Positions 25,114-32,559 of a stretch of DNA of 55,975 nt are shown here, piece after piece. The stretch is from an uncultured Clostridia bacterium (GTDB taxonomy: Bacteria; Bacillota; Clostridia; Christensenellales; CAG-917). Position 1 is the stretch's first letter; each line of letters begins with the position of its first letter. The stretch is taken from assembly GCA_947589475.1 (NCBI GenBank), contig CANQBO010000012.1:1-55975 (forward strand). Reading direction: 5' to 3'. The position numbers and the translations under genes were made by a program. The notes under the pieces were generated by a model. The model was not told the origin of the DNA. It saw nothing but the letters and a program-made list of their open reading frames with translations, and searched no databases.

Positions 25114-26549
25114 ATTGCAACCCCCATATCGCCATAATCGCAAAACTCCGAGTCGTTCGGCAACAGATCCGACATCTCGCCGACATAGGTCATATACAAG
25201 CCGTATTTTGCGCGCGTCACCGCGACATAGAGCAATTTCAACTCCAACTCAAAGACATCTTCTTCGGACGACGCCTCGCTGAATGACAGAGAATCGGGAA
25301 AATCCTCTTTAGACAGCGACGGTATTATAACGTTGTCAAACTCCAACCCTTTTGCGGAATGGAATGTAGTCAGATATATGCCGGAGTTTTCAATATATTT
25401 CTGCGTATCTTTTTTGATAACAGACACGCTCGCATCTTTATAATTCGAAAGCGCTTCCATCAATTCTTCGCATTGATTCCACCTGCGCACTATAATACCG
25501 ATGGAGGTGTTCTTTCCCAAACTTATCGCCCTGTTTATCACCCATTCCATTTCGGAACCCTCATCGTCAAACCTGACGATGAGGGGCTTCGGTCCTTTTG
25601 CCCGCGGTTCCCGCGCGACGACGGCATCCTCTTCCTGAAGCCAATGTGCGTTTTTCGTTATCTCGTTGGCAAATTCCATGATCTCTTGCGAATTTCTGTA
25701 ATTTATATCCAACTTCACTATGCGATCCACCTTAAGTCCGGAATGCTTCCAGGACAACCTGCTGCCGTAAATTTGTTGCGCGGCGTCGCCCAAAAACATG
25801 AAGGAACCATCCTGCGGAATGGCTTTCACCAGCGATTTGAGCATCATAGGAGTCATGTCCTGTCCTTCGTCGACAATGATATGTTTATATCGCCTCTTGC
25901 CGTCATCGGCGCAAAGTTCTTTGTAAACGTAGGTCGCAATATCGTCAAAATCGTAAAGACAACCTTGCCTCTCGCGCAATTGTAAATAGTATTCGTACAG
26001 TTCGAATATACGGCTTCGGTTTTCTCTTTTGACGTTGGCGTTGCTTCTGCCTATCCTCTCGGCATTATAATATTCTTCCATCGTATCGATTCCGAAAGAC
26101 TGTATAAATTTTATCTCGTCCAAAAAGAATTTTATCGGACGCTTGTATGTGGATTCGTTCGGATATTTTTGTCTGAATTCATTCAGCGCACGCTCAATAA
26201 GCGTCTTTTTCATCGTGCTTGTCAAAATGCTCGCGAAATTGCATTTTCCACGGCTGTTGAGATATCCTCTCGCAAATTTATGGTACCACTCGATGGTAAG
26301 ATTTTTGCACGACTGCCCGAAATACCTTTGCATGTGTTCCGCAAGCACGGTATTATACGTTATCAACAGAACGTTTGCATTCGGCTCCAGCGTAGCCAAA
26401 AATTCCGCGCGCAACAAAGCTACGGTCGACTTCCCGCTACCCGCCGCGCCCAGTATAACAAAATGCCCGTTTGTCGCAAGCGCCATGACATCTTTTTGCT
26501 TTCCTCTCGCTTCGTATCTCATCTTCGATCGATATATTTCCGCCGCCAC
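25110..26549 (-). CDS. UvrD/Rep-like superfamily 1 helicase or ATPase
   Basis: About 479 residues. Helicase motifs in order: Q/Ia region YEARGKQKDVMAL, Walker A GAAGSGKST (34-42), motif II VDEGQD (226-231), motif III FLGDAAQQIYG (252-262), motif IV NYRN (283-286), then TTFHSAKGLEFDNVI and the motif VI stretch LLYVAVTRAKYGLYM. It is much shorter than UvrD (about 720), so the 1B/2B insert domains are reduced. Start: GTG 26549 is the first possible codon after an in-frame stop; ATG 26522 is the alternative, and neither has a strong Shine-Dalgarno. First gene of the three-gene operon, ATGA-coupled to the DarT-like gene. It may unwind DNA to expose single strands for the transferase, or sense phage replication. 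Confidence 0.85.
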   Translation of the reverse strand: MAAEIYRSKMRYEARGKQKDVMALATNGHFVILGAAGSGKSTVALLRAEFLATLEPNANVLLITYNTVLAEHMQRYFGQSCKNLTIEWYHKFARGYLNSRGKCNFASILTSTMKKTLIERALNEFRQKYPNESTYKRPIKFFLDEIKFIQSFGIDTMEEYYNAERIGRSNANVKRENRSRIFELYEYYLQLRERQGCLYDFDDIATYVYKELCADDGKRRYKHIIVDEGQDMTPMMLKSLVKAIPQDGSFMFLGDAAQQIYGSRLSWKHSGLKVDRIVKLDINYRNSQEIMEFANEITKNAHWLQEEDAVVAREPRAKGPKPLIVRFDDEGSEMEWVINRAISLGKNTSIGIIVRRWNQCEELMEALSNYKDASVSVIKKDTQKYIENSGIYLTTFHSAKGLEFDNVIIPSLSKEDFPDSLSFSEASSEEDVFELELKLLYVAVTRAKYGLYMTYVGEMSDLLPNDSEFCDYGDMGVAI

Positions 26550-26647
26550 GCGCTTTCTGCTTTTGCACCGCCCGCCTCAAGCATATCCGAACAGAAACCC
26601 GCGCTCCTCCTTGCCGTATTTTTTGCATTTGATTTTATAATTTTCGA

Positions 26648-26686
26648 ATACTATTCTAGTATAACTTTATCACGATACGCCTTAAA
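26648..26686 (-). promoter_or_regulatory. Possible promoter with palindrome for the helicase-DarT operon
   Basis: The inverted repeat ATACTA-TTC-TAGTAT (26648-26662) overlaps a TATACT -10 box (minus strand, 26663-26658). A weak -35 TTTAAG lies 17 bp upstream (26686-26681). Such a site could be autoregulatory. Confidence 0.35.
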
Positions 26687-26869
26687 TTGCAAGACGCTTC
26701 TCTCAATTTCTATCCTCATCGCACTCGCCGCTTTGCCATCACTACTTAGACGTTTAAATTCGACAGCAGTTGCCCCTTCGCGCATTCGCAACGGGCAAGC
26801 CAAAGATCGCCTAAGTATTCTCGTTTTGCAAATCTCTTTGTCTATCCTTTTAGGTTTCTATCGGTAAAA

Positions 26870-26882
26870 ATGCGGGGATTTG
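26870..26882 (+). repeat. Degenerate tmRNA 3'-end copy (third)
   Basis: ATGCGGGGATTTG matches the tmRNA 3' end at 27698-27710. It is the left end of the repeat unit at 26871-27083. Confidence 0.5.
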
Positions 26883-27083
26883 TATTACAGCGAAGCGTAC
26901 CGCAAAGTCGGTTGAGCGACATAGGGTCCCCAAAGAATTGAGTGACGACGAAACTATGTGTAGACACTATGTGCAAGTGGAACGAAATTTTCGGGGTAAG
27001 AAAGTGCATCCGATACGGGACCGGGCATTGCAAGGCAATGCGCGCAATTTTTTACGAAAATTGCGCAGGTTCAAATCCCCGCA
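26871..27083 (+). repeat. MITE-like repeat unit A near ssrA
   Basis: A 213-bp unit bounded by TGCGGGGATTTG and its inverse CAAATCCCCGCA. Its first 27 bases and last 66 bases match unit B (27509-27641). The right part contains the hairpin GCATTGCAAGGCAATGC and an AATTTTTTACGAAAATT stem. No coding function is supported. Confidence 0.6.
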
Positions 27084-27247
27084 AACGAAGGCATATACAA
27101 CCCTACTACACAGTAGCTTTTTGAGAATTTTATGAGGCTTTGTGCAGGCTAAAACGAACCAAATTTATGTTTGAAGCGGAACAGTCAAAAATACGTGTAA
27201 AAGTGTGACAACGTCTATCCGATATTTCCACATATCACAATAAAAAT
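27084..27247. other. Non-coding spacer between repeats
   Basis: A+T-rich sequence with no gene, promoter or repeat that I could support. Confidence 0.4.
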
Positions 27248-27467
27248 CTGTGAAGCGGAGGTTTCCGTCGCTTCGCAGCCCTTACGACGACGGTGGCGGC
27301 TTGCCGACAGCGGGACGAAGCCACCGCATGCAGAGCGAAATCAAATTGTAAGTTCTATAAACACGCAAATGTCGAGGTATATATTTGTGTGAGTACAACA
27401 TTTTCGTGAGCGGAGCAACGTTTGCGCAAAATTGAGCGAAGCGAAATTTTCATTCGGCGCAAAAAAA
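27248..27467 (+). repeat. Dispersed extragenic repeat, copy 2
   Basis: Inverted relative to copy 1 (2671-2832), with the same order of blocks: a CTGTGAAG.. hairpin end, GACAGCGGGACGAAGCCACC, then GCGCAAAATTGAGCG and GAAATTTTCATTCGGCGC followed by A-run. The central part differs in sequence and is longer here. Confidence 0.65.
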
Positions 27468-27500
27468 TGGTCTAATTCGTGTTCGAATTAGACCATTTTT
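27463..27500. terminator. Terminator-like hairpin next to the duplicated tmRNA end
   Basis: ATGGTCTAATTCG pairs with CGAATTAGACCAT, flanked by A and T runs. It directly precedes the second copy of the tmRNA 3' end, as a terminator would follow an ancestral ssrA read on the minus strand. Confidence 0.6.
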
Positions 27501-27520
27501 GGTGGAGATGCGGGGATTTG
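27498..27520 (+). repeat. Direct repeat of the tmRNA 3' end (att-like copy)
   Basis: 23 bases containing GGTGGAGATGCGGGGATTTG, identical to 27688-27710 in the true tmRNA 3' end, exactly 190 bp away. This is the signature left by integration at ssrA. Confidence 0.7.
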
Positions 27521-27641
27521 TTTTACAGCGGAGCGAGAAAACTTGTTTTCGGGAGCGGAGCGTGCAGCCGGTCCGGGACCGGGCATTGCAAAGCAATGCG
27601 CACAATTTTTTACGAAAATTGCGCAGGTTCAAGTCCTCGCA
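27509..27641 (+). repeat. MITE-like repeat unit B near ssrA
   Basis: A 133-bp unit with imperfect inverted ends (GATGCGGGGATTTG and CAAGTCCTCGCATC), homologous to unit A at both ends but with a shorter middle. The right half holds GCATTGCAAAGCAATGC and a second hairpin. Confidence 0.6.
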
Positions 27642-27645
27642 TCAT

Positions 27646-27690
27646 AAAGCAATACCCCGATTGACTGTTCGTCAATCGGGGTATTGCTTT
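27646..27690 (-). terminator. Terminator of tmRNA
   Basis: A perfect 20-bp stem, AAGCAATACCCCGATTGAC with its complement, around a 5-base loop, starting at the tmRNA CCA end. The T-tail on the minus strand is short. Confidence 0.7.
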
Positions 27691-28049
27691 GGTGGAGATG
27701 CGGGGATTTGAACCCCGGTCCAATCGCCCTTCCTCGGCACTTTCTACACGTTTAGTCGATGATCGGATGTTTCGCGCCTCGGCTCAACGACAAGCCTTGG
27801 GTTGATAAGCCCTGAATGACAGCGATCCTAGCGGGCGATCGGATCGTGTTGTCTGTTTTTCTGACGCTGATTGCTGAGGGAACAGAAAACCTCAGGTCAA
27901 CGTGCTGACAAATTTACGCAGCAAGGGCGAGTGCCGGAGCACTCTTTTGGGTTTTGTTTGCGTTTAATTTTAACGTTCCGTTTTAACGTAGCCGAGCCTA
28001 CGACGTGCTTATACCGCCTCAAAACGATTGTCGAATCCTAAACACCCCC
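27690..28049 (-). ncRNA. ssrA: Transfer-messenger RNA (tmRNA)
   Basis: A one-piece tmRNA of about 360 nt that rescues stalled ribosomes. The 5' end GGGGGTGTTTAGGATTCGAC and the 3' end GGTTCAAATCCCCGCATCTCCACCA-type acceptor (split here: GGTTCAAATCC, CCGCATC, TCCACCA) form a 7-bp acceptor stem and a T-arm. The tag frame starts at GCA 27961 and ends at TAA 27914, giving the peptide ANKTQKSAPALALAA, whose ALAA end is the usual protease signal. The CCA is encoded. Several pseudoknot-forming stems (for example CTGAGG/CCTCAG) are visible. The 3' end has been duplicated downstream, so this gene serves as an integration target. Confidence 0.95.
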
Positions 28050-28085
28050 ATAGGAGCGCGGGACGCAAACGCCCTTCAGTCTCGC

Positions 28086-28114
28086 AATTATATACTATAT
28101 TATTCGCAAAATCA
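28086..28114 (-). promoter_or_regulatory. Promoter of tmRNA
   Basis: Minus strand TTGATT (28114-28109), 17 bp, TATAAT (28091-28086). The predicted start leaves a short 5' leader to be removed by RNase P. The rest of 28115-28298 is A+T-rich with no supported gene. Confidence 0.7.
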
Positions 28115-28298
28115 AGGGGAACGCGCACATTTTTGCGATTTCGCGCAAATATTTTTTTGTATGCGGCTTTTTCTTAATAGCAATTATCTTGCGCATATCA
28201 AGTGTTTATTGCGCCGAAATGTTGCGATAAAACTCCTGTTTTGCAAAATTAAATTTTAAATGCCGTTTAAAGATCATATTCCGAAACATTCTTCCCTA

Positions 28299-28328
28299 TT
28301 GACCTTTTGCCCCGTTTGGGTTTATATT
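28299..28328 (+). promoter_or_regulatory. Promoter of the alpha/beta hydrolase gene
   Basis: TTGACC (28299-28304), 18-bp spacer, TATATT (28323-28328), about 32 bases before the start codon. Confidence 0.55.
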
Positions 28329-28359
28329 ATTTAAGTAAATAATAAGCGGGGACTGATTT

Positions 28360-29262
28360 ATGAAAGAAAACAAACTTATCAAAGCGTTTTGGAACAGCAC
28401 CAAAAAGAAGGACGACGCACGTATCGCGACGCTTGAGGAACCGAAGTTTGACGAGGCGAAGCTTGATATAGACTACGTCGGCGACGGCAACCCCATGCAT
28501 ACGCTCAACGTATATCGCCCCATAGGAGCCGAGGGCAAGTTGCCCACCATCTTCGACATACACGGAGGCGGCTGGTACTATGGCGATAAGGAGCTGAATT
28601 CCTATTATTGCCGCTCGCTTGTGCGCCACGGTTTCGCGGTGGTGGACATAAGCTATAGACTCGCGCCCGAAGCGGATCTCAAGGGCATGATGCAGGATAC
28701 GTTTGCGGCGATGGCATACGTAACCGCGCATGCGGACGAGTTCGGGCTGGATATGGACAAGTTTTTCGTGACGGGCGACAGCGCGGGCGGCCACATTGCC
28801 GGACTTGTCGCGAACATCGTCAAGAGCAAGGAGTTGCAAGATTATTACGGCGTCACTCCGAGCGCGGATATAAAAGCCGTATGCCTCACCTGCCCCGCGT
28901 CCGATCCTCTCGCGCTCTTCCCCGTGCCAAAGGGTATGATGAAGTTCTATTATAATCCGCTGCTCGGCAAAGGCTTCCTCAAAAACGGCACAATGGAGAA
29001 GGCGTCCTTCACCAGCACCTTGCAAAAGGACATCTGTCCCTGCTATGTCATCTCCTGCTATGGCGATTTCCTCAAAAAAAGCGCGAAAGCCACCTATGAA
29101 GCCCTTAAAGCGCAGGGCACCAAATGCGAGCTTTTCTTCCTCGACGCGCCCATGAATGCGGAGCATAAACTCGAGCACGTTTTCAACATCCTCTATTGGA
29201 ATTGGGAGGAAGCCGAAGCCGCCAACAAGGGCATGTGCGATTTCTTCATGAGTTGTGTGTAA
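28360..29262 (+). CDS. Alpha/beta-hydrolase, HSL-type esterase/lipase
   Basis: A 300-residue cytoplasmic enzyme without signal peptide. Start ATG 28360 follows GCGGGGAC. The oxyanion-hole motif of the hormone-sensitive-lipase group is IFDIHGGGWYYG (about 64-75). The nucleophile elbow is VTGDSAGGHIAG (about 135-146, Ser in GDSAG). An Asp in ISCYGDFLKKS and a His in LEHVFN complete the triad. Family members hydrolyse short acyl esters, including acetylated sugars. It stands alone with its own promoter; the hairpin at 29343-29375 follows. A link with the deacetylating SGNH protein 6 kb away is possible but not shown. Confidence 0.88.
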   Translation: MKENKLIKAFWNSTKKKDDARIATLEEPKFDEAKLDIDYVGDGNPMHTLNVYRPIGAEGKLPTIFDIHGGGWYYGDKELNSYYCRSLVRHGFAVVDISYRLAPEADLKGMMQDTFAAMAYVTAHADEFGLDMDKFFVTGDSAGGHIAGLVANIVKSKELQDYYGVTPSADIKAVCLTCPASDPLALFPVPKGMMKFYYNPLLGKGFLKNGTMEKASFTSTLQKDICPCYVISCYGDFLKKSAKATYEALKAQGTKCELFFLDAPMNAEHKLEHVFNILYWNWEEAEAANKGMCDFFMSCV

Positions 29263-29342
29263 ACATGATCCACAACAAAAAATGATTATGCCATAGTTTA
29301 AAAAATTTATTGCAATAAAAGTTTATATCAAAGCATTTTAAA

Positions 29343-29375
29343 TTAAGCGGTTCGGACATTAGTCAAACCGCTTAA
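29343..29375. terminator. Hairpin after the esterase gene
   Basis: TTAAGCGGTT (29343-29352) pairs with AACCGCTTAA (29366-29375). No long T-run follows on the plus strand, so it may act weakly or as an RNA-stabilising end. Confidence 0.4.
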
Positions 29376-29411
29376 TGCTATCATACAATATTTGACACTC
29401 TGCATTTTATA

Positions 29412-30080
29412 ATGATACTATTTGCCATTTATGACGGAAATGACTCGATCTCGTCATTCCCTGTCCGCTCTCAATATATCGACAATGGGAATTACATTAA
29501 TATCACCGATTGGGTGTGGCAAAGATGTGATGGACAAAGCAAATTCTCCTTTGACAGCGAAGCGGAATGGACATGGGCAAGCATTCTCAAAGATCTTGTC
29601 TCGGAGGACGATGACGGTCAAAAAATCGGTAAAAGAGTGCAAGTCGGAAGAAAAAATCCTAAGGCCAAAGAAACCACATTGTTTGGAGAAGAACCGGAAA
29701 AGCTCGAGCCATCAAACAAATACGTGTGGGGCAAAAATTACCCTTATAATTCGACAATCAAGTACGAGTATTGTCTTGGCACAATACATTCTTCATATCC
29801 CGATTTCATTATGCTGGACCGTTTCAATCGCGTCCATATATTCGAGGTCAAAAGCATCAATATTTCCGGCTCCACGCCCGCGACGTTCGATAGTTTGGAA
29901 TATAAATTAAAGTTTGAAGAATTGATAAAATGTTATAAACAAGCCTCTCTACTTACGGGACATATTTTCTATTTGCCCGTCCTGAAAGACGATTTATGGC
30001 ATATAACGCGTCTACAAAACGGGGCAGAAGATTCTTTGACGGAGGAACAATTCAAAAAATTTGTCCGAACAAAACCGTAA
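29412..30080 (+). CDS. Orphan PD-(D/E)XK nuclease-like protein, possibly a truncated restriction subunit
   Basis: 222 residues. The middle section has the order YPDFIMLDRFNRVHIFEVKSIN (about 131-152, split here for its key residues: PD, then E and K in FEVK), a convincing PD-(D/E)XK nuclease signature. A similar layout (C-terminal YPDF followed by EVK) ends some helicase-type restriction subunits. The N-terminus begins without a Shine-Dalgarno, and an in-frame stop lies 13 codons upstream, so either translation starts weakly here or the gene is a 5'-deleted remnant. The acidic insert SEDDDGQKIGKRVQVGRKNPKAKETT suggests an inter-domain linker. An IS30 remnant in opposite orientation overlaps the 3' end (30052-30080), so the last residues (KFVRTKP) may be IS-derived. 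Confidence 0.5.
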   Translation: MILFAIYDGNDSISSFPVRSQYIDNGNYINITDWVWQRCDGQSKFSFDSEAEWTWASILKDLVSEDDDGQKIGKRVQVGRKNPKAKETTLFGEEPEKLEPSNKYVWGKNYPYNSTIKYEYCLGTIHSSYPDFIMLDRFNRVHIFEVKSINISGSTPATFDSLEYKLKFEELIKCYKQASLLTGHIFYLPVLKDDLWHITRLQNGAEDSLTEEQFKKFVRTKP

Positions 30081-30297
30081 ATATCAATTTGATTACACTT
30101 TTGCCGCACATATCATGATATTTGCGGATAATATGTGGGCGCATCATATGTGTGAGTGTAGTTCCTGCGGAGATCTCACGGGATATAGTACTCACGTTGC
30201 GCCCAACTAATTCCGCAATTTTCCTTAAACTTAATCCATCTTTGTAATATTTTCGTATACAACACCGCTCATCCATGGTAATATGTTTATAGTTCAT
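30052..30297 (-). pseudogene. IS30-family transposase, N-terminal fragment
   Basis: The start (MNYKHITMDERCCIRKYY...) is the conserved IS30 N-terminus, with the helix-turn-helix KDGLSLRKIAELVGRNVSTISREI. AGGAGG lies upstream. The frame continues through THMMRPHIIRKYHDMCGKS, as in full-length IS30 proteins, then ends after about 80 residues. The DDE catalytic domain is missing, so it cannot transpose. The fragment overlaps the end of the PD-(D/E)XK gene, indicating a deletion that fused both. The presumed IS end carries GGTGTTGCACTTT near 30376, where the element probably stops. Confidence 0.75.
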
Positions 30298-30669
30298 ATG
30301 CATCGTCCTCCTGCTTTTTTTGTCCAAATTTATTATAACAGTTGGACTTTGCATATGAACCTTTTATTTAACTCATGGTGTTGCACTTTAAAGCATATTT
30401 TAAGCGGCGCATTGCGCCGCGTTGTCTCGAAAGTGGCAGTTGTGAGTGACGAGAACAAGCGAGTTGGGGAGCTTGCTCTTTTGCATACCTGTGGTCAAGA
30501 AATGCATAAGGCGAGTACGAATTTCCAAAAAGTTTCATTTTCGCTGTATAGACAAAGGTTTGCTCGGACCCTCTAAAATTTTTTGTTCCATAGGCTATTT
30601 TACGCAACATTGTATATCGCAAATTTAAAATCATTTGTTTGATTTTTTCGATAGGATACAACATCGTTT
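30298..30669. other. IS30 end and unassigned repeat-like DNA
   Basis: 30298-about 30395 is probably the left end of the IS30 remnant. The following 270 bases hold a hairpin AGCGGCGCATTGCGCCGC and a string of short G+C-rich hairpins; a minus-strand open frame of 98 codons there has no start signal or family and looks non-coding. Confidence 0.4.
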
Positions 30670-30698
30670 AAAAAAGCCCGCAGGTGCGGGCTTTTTTT
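30670..30698 (-). terminator. Terminator of the LRR protein gene
   Basis: GCCCGCA-CC-TGCGGGC on the minus strand, flanked by A and T runs (six or more T), two bases past the stop codon. Confidence 0.8.
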
Positions 30699-30699
30699 G

Positions 30700-32457
30700 T
30701 TATTTGGTGAATTTGAACCTTATCCTTTTATCCCCATGTTTAAGCCTATATTTCTTTTTAACGATCGTCTGCCCTGTTTTTCTATCGGTTACAGGGTAGT
30801 AATCGATTTCACCGAAGCTTTCATTCAAATTCTTTTTCATAAATCCCGCCAAACGTTTGGGCAATGTGACGGAGAGCAAGGATTCGCAACTGCTGAATGC
30901 CTCCAACCCTATGCGCTGGACGCTATTGGGTATCGTGACTGACGTCAAAGGCAAAGCTCCGAAAGCAAAATCGCCGATCATTGTCGTCCCTTCGGGGATC
31001 TGTATATCTCCCTTTACTTCAGTATATTCTCCGCCCGCCATATAAAGTTTGGGTCTAAACCCCGTATACAAGGGATTTGCGGAAATATTGTCGAATTTTA
31101 TCTCGCACCAACCTTTAAGAGTGCCATTAAAAATTACTGTCGATATGCCTTTGCATTTGGTGAATGCGTCCTTGCCTATGCTTTTGATGCTGTCGCTGAG
31201 CTTAACGGTGGGTATATTGCATTCTTTAAACGCCTCAGGCGCAATGCTTTTGCCTCCTGCGACCTCCACAATTCTGAGATCGTGCGGAATGCATGCGGCA
31301 TTTTGGTCTGCGTTTACCGCTCCGAAGATATAGCCGAAATGCGAGTCTTTCGTCGCATTTGCTCTTGCCCCTACAAACGGGATCGTTATTTTTTTCAAAC
31401 CCGTACAATCTGAGAAAGCGCCAAACGCAATGGATTCTACGCAGGTCGGCAACTTGATGGATTCCACCCTCGAACACCTTGCAAACATACTCGCCTGTAT
31501 TTCGCGCCCGCCTGTTATTTCCACATATTTGAGACCCAACGGCATAGGACGACCGAAAATAAAGCCGAAACTTGTATTCGATGTCCCATTCAACTCTTCC
31601 CCTATAAACGGCAAGGTTATAGACTCCAACGCTTCGCAACTTCTGAAAGCCGCCTCCCCTATCTTCTTTACGCTTTTGGGTATCGTGACATTTTTCAAAG
31701 CCTTACAGCATAAAAATGCGCTCTCCTCTATGACCTCGACGCCTTCCGCTATATTTATAGTCGTCAAATTTACACAACCGTTAAACGCGCATTTCCCGAT
31801 AACTTTGACGCTACTCGGTATCGTAATGGACTTCAAACTTGAGCAATTTGTAAATGCACATGGCCCTATGCTTGTAATGCCTGCGGGAATTGAAACATCC
31901 GTGACATCGGACTCATCAAACGCAAACTCACCTAATTGCGTCACGCCGCTCGGTATAAGCCCCTGCTTGTTGCTTGCGATCAACGTTTTGGTTTCGCGGT
32001 CGATGATGCAGTTTTCTATGCATTCATACTTGCGATTGTTTTTGTCTATCGTGATAGATGTCAACGCTTCACAGCCTGAAAAAGGCGACCTGCCTATACT
32101 CGTCACGCTGTCCGATATAGTGGCAGACGTCAAAGATTCGCATAGCGCAAACGCGTCGGCGCCGATACTTTCAACTCCATGAGGGATTTCGACCGATTTC
32201 AACCCGGAGCAAAAATAAAACGCCGCTTTGCAAATATTCGTAACGCTTGAGGGTATTTCGATCTCCGTCAGACTTTTGCAAGCCCAAAACGCGCCTTCCC
32301 CTATGCTTCTTAAACCTTCCGGCAATTTTATCGATGTCAGATCGCCGCGCCCTTTAAACGCTTCTTTGCCTATGCTCGTAACTTCACTCGGAAGCACGAC
32401 GTCGCATTCGGCGCCATTGTATTTTTGCAATACACCGTTTTCAATTTCAAAATCCAT
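30700..32457 (-). CDS. Cytoplasmic BspA-like leucine-rich repeat protein (LRR_5)
   Basis: 585 residues from ATG 32457, behind AAGGAGG. About 15-18 copies of the BspA/LRR_5 unit are seen, for example SIGKEAFKGRGDLTSIKLPEGL and NICKAAFYFCSGLKSVEIPHGV. In each, A[F] and a run of I/V-P mark the solenoid strands. There is no signal peptide or anchor, unlike surface BspA proteins. A cytoplasmic or leaderless form is common in rumen and gut Clostridia, where these proteins vary rapidly. The C-terminus becomes basic (KKKYRLKHGDKRIRFKFTK). Function unknown; protein-protein binding is the usual inference. Two repeats are interrupted by longer inserts (FIGEELNGTSNTSFGFIFG and a related one). Confidence 0.8.
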   Translation of the reverse strand: MDFEIENGVLQKYNGAECDVVLPSEVTSIGKEAFKGRGDLTSIKLPEGLRSIGEGAFWACKSLTEIEIPSSVTNICKAAFYFCSGLKSVEIPHGVESIGADAFALCESLTSATISDSVTSIGRSPFSGCEALTSITIDKNNRKYECIENCIIDRETKTLIASNKQGLIPSGVTQLGEFAFDESDVTDVSIPAGITSIGPCAFTNCSSLKSITIPSSVKVIGKCAFNGCVNLTTINIAEGVEVIEESAFLCCKALKNVTIPKSVKKIGEAAFRSCEALESITLPFIGEELNGTSNTSFGFIFGRPMPLGLKYVEITGGREIQASMFARCSRVESIKLPTCVESIAFGAFSDCTGLKKITIPFVGARANATKDSHFGYIFGAVNADQNAACIPHDLRIVEVAGGKSIAPEAFKECNIPTVKLSDSIKSIGKDAFTKCKGISTVIFNGTLKGWCEIKFDNISANPLYTGFRPKLYMAGGEYTEVKGDIQIPEGTTMIGDFAFGALPLTSVTIPNSVQRIGLEAFSSCESLLSVTLPKRLAGFMKKNLNESFGEIDYYPVTDRKTGQTIVKKKYRLKHGDKRIRFKFTK

Positions 32458-32486
32458 ATGTTCCTCCTTGATTTTTAATAACATTT

Positions 32487-32516
32487 ATTATAATCGTACA
32501 TTATACGATTAGTCAA
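32487..32516 (-). promoter_or_regulatory. Promoter of the LRR gene with an operator-like palindrome
   Basis: Minus strand TTGACT (32516-32511), 18 bp, TATAAT (32492-32487). The spacer carries TAATCGTA-N5-TACGATTA (32491-32511), so a repressor bound there would block the polymerase. Confidence 0.65.
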
Positions 32517-32559
32517 GCCAAATTTATGCTGAAACTTTCTAAATCGAACGCAAAATTCC

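Noticed and set aside
26437..26628. A 63-codon open frame overlapping the helicase start, near an AAGGAGG
   Set aside because: It has no recognisable family and overlaps the helicase frame; it only leaves some doubt about the helicase start.
27018..27083. Possible tRNA, because of a GGTTCAAATCCCC T-arm-like end
   Set aside because: No D-arm, anticodon arm or paired T-stem can be drawn; it is part of a repeat with two copies.
30368..30664. A 98-codon minus-strand frame after the IS30 remnant
   Set aside because: No start signal, odd composition, and a chain of DNA hairpins; more likely non-coding repeat.
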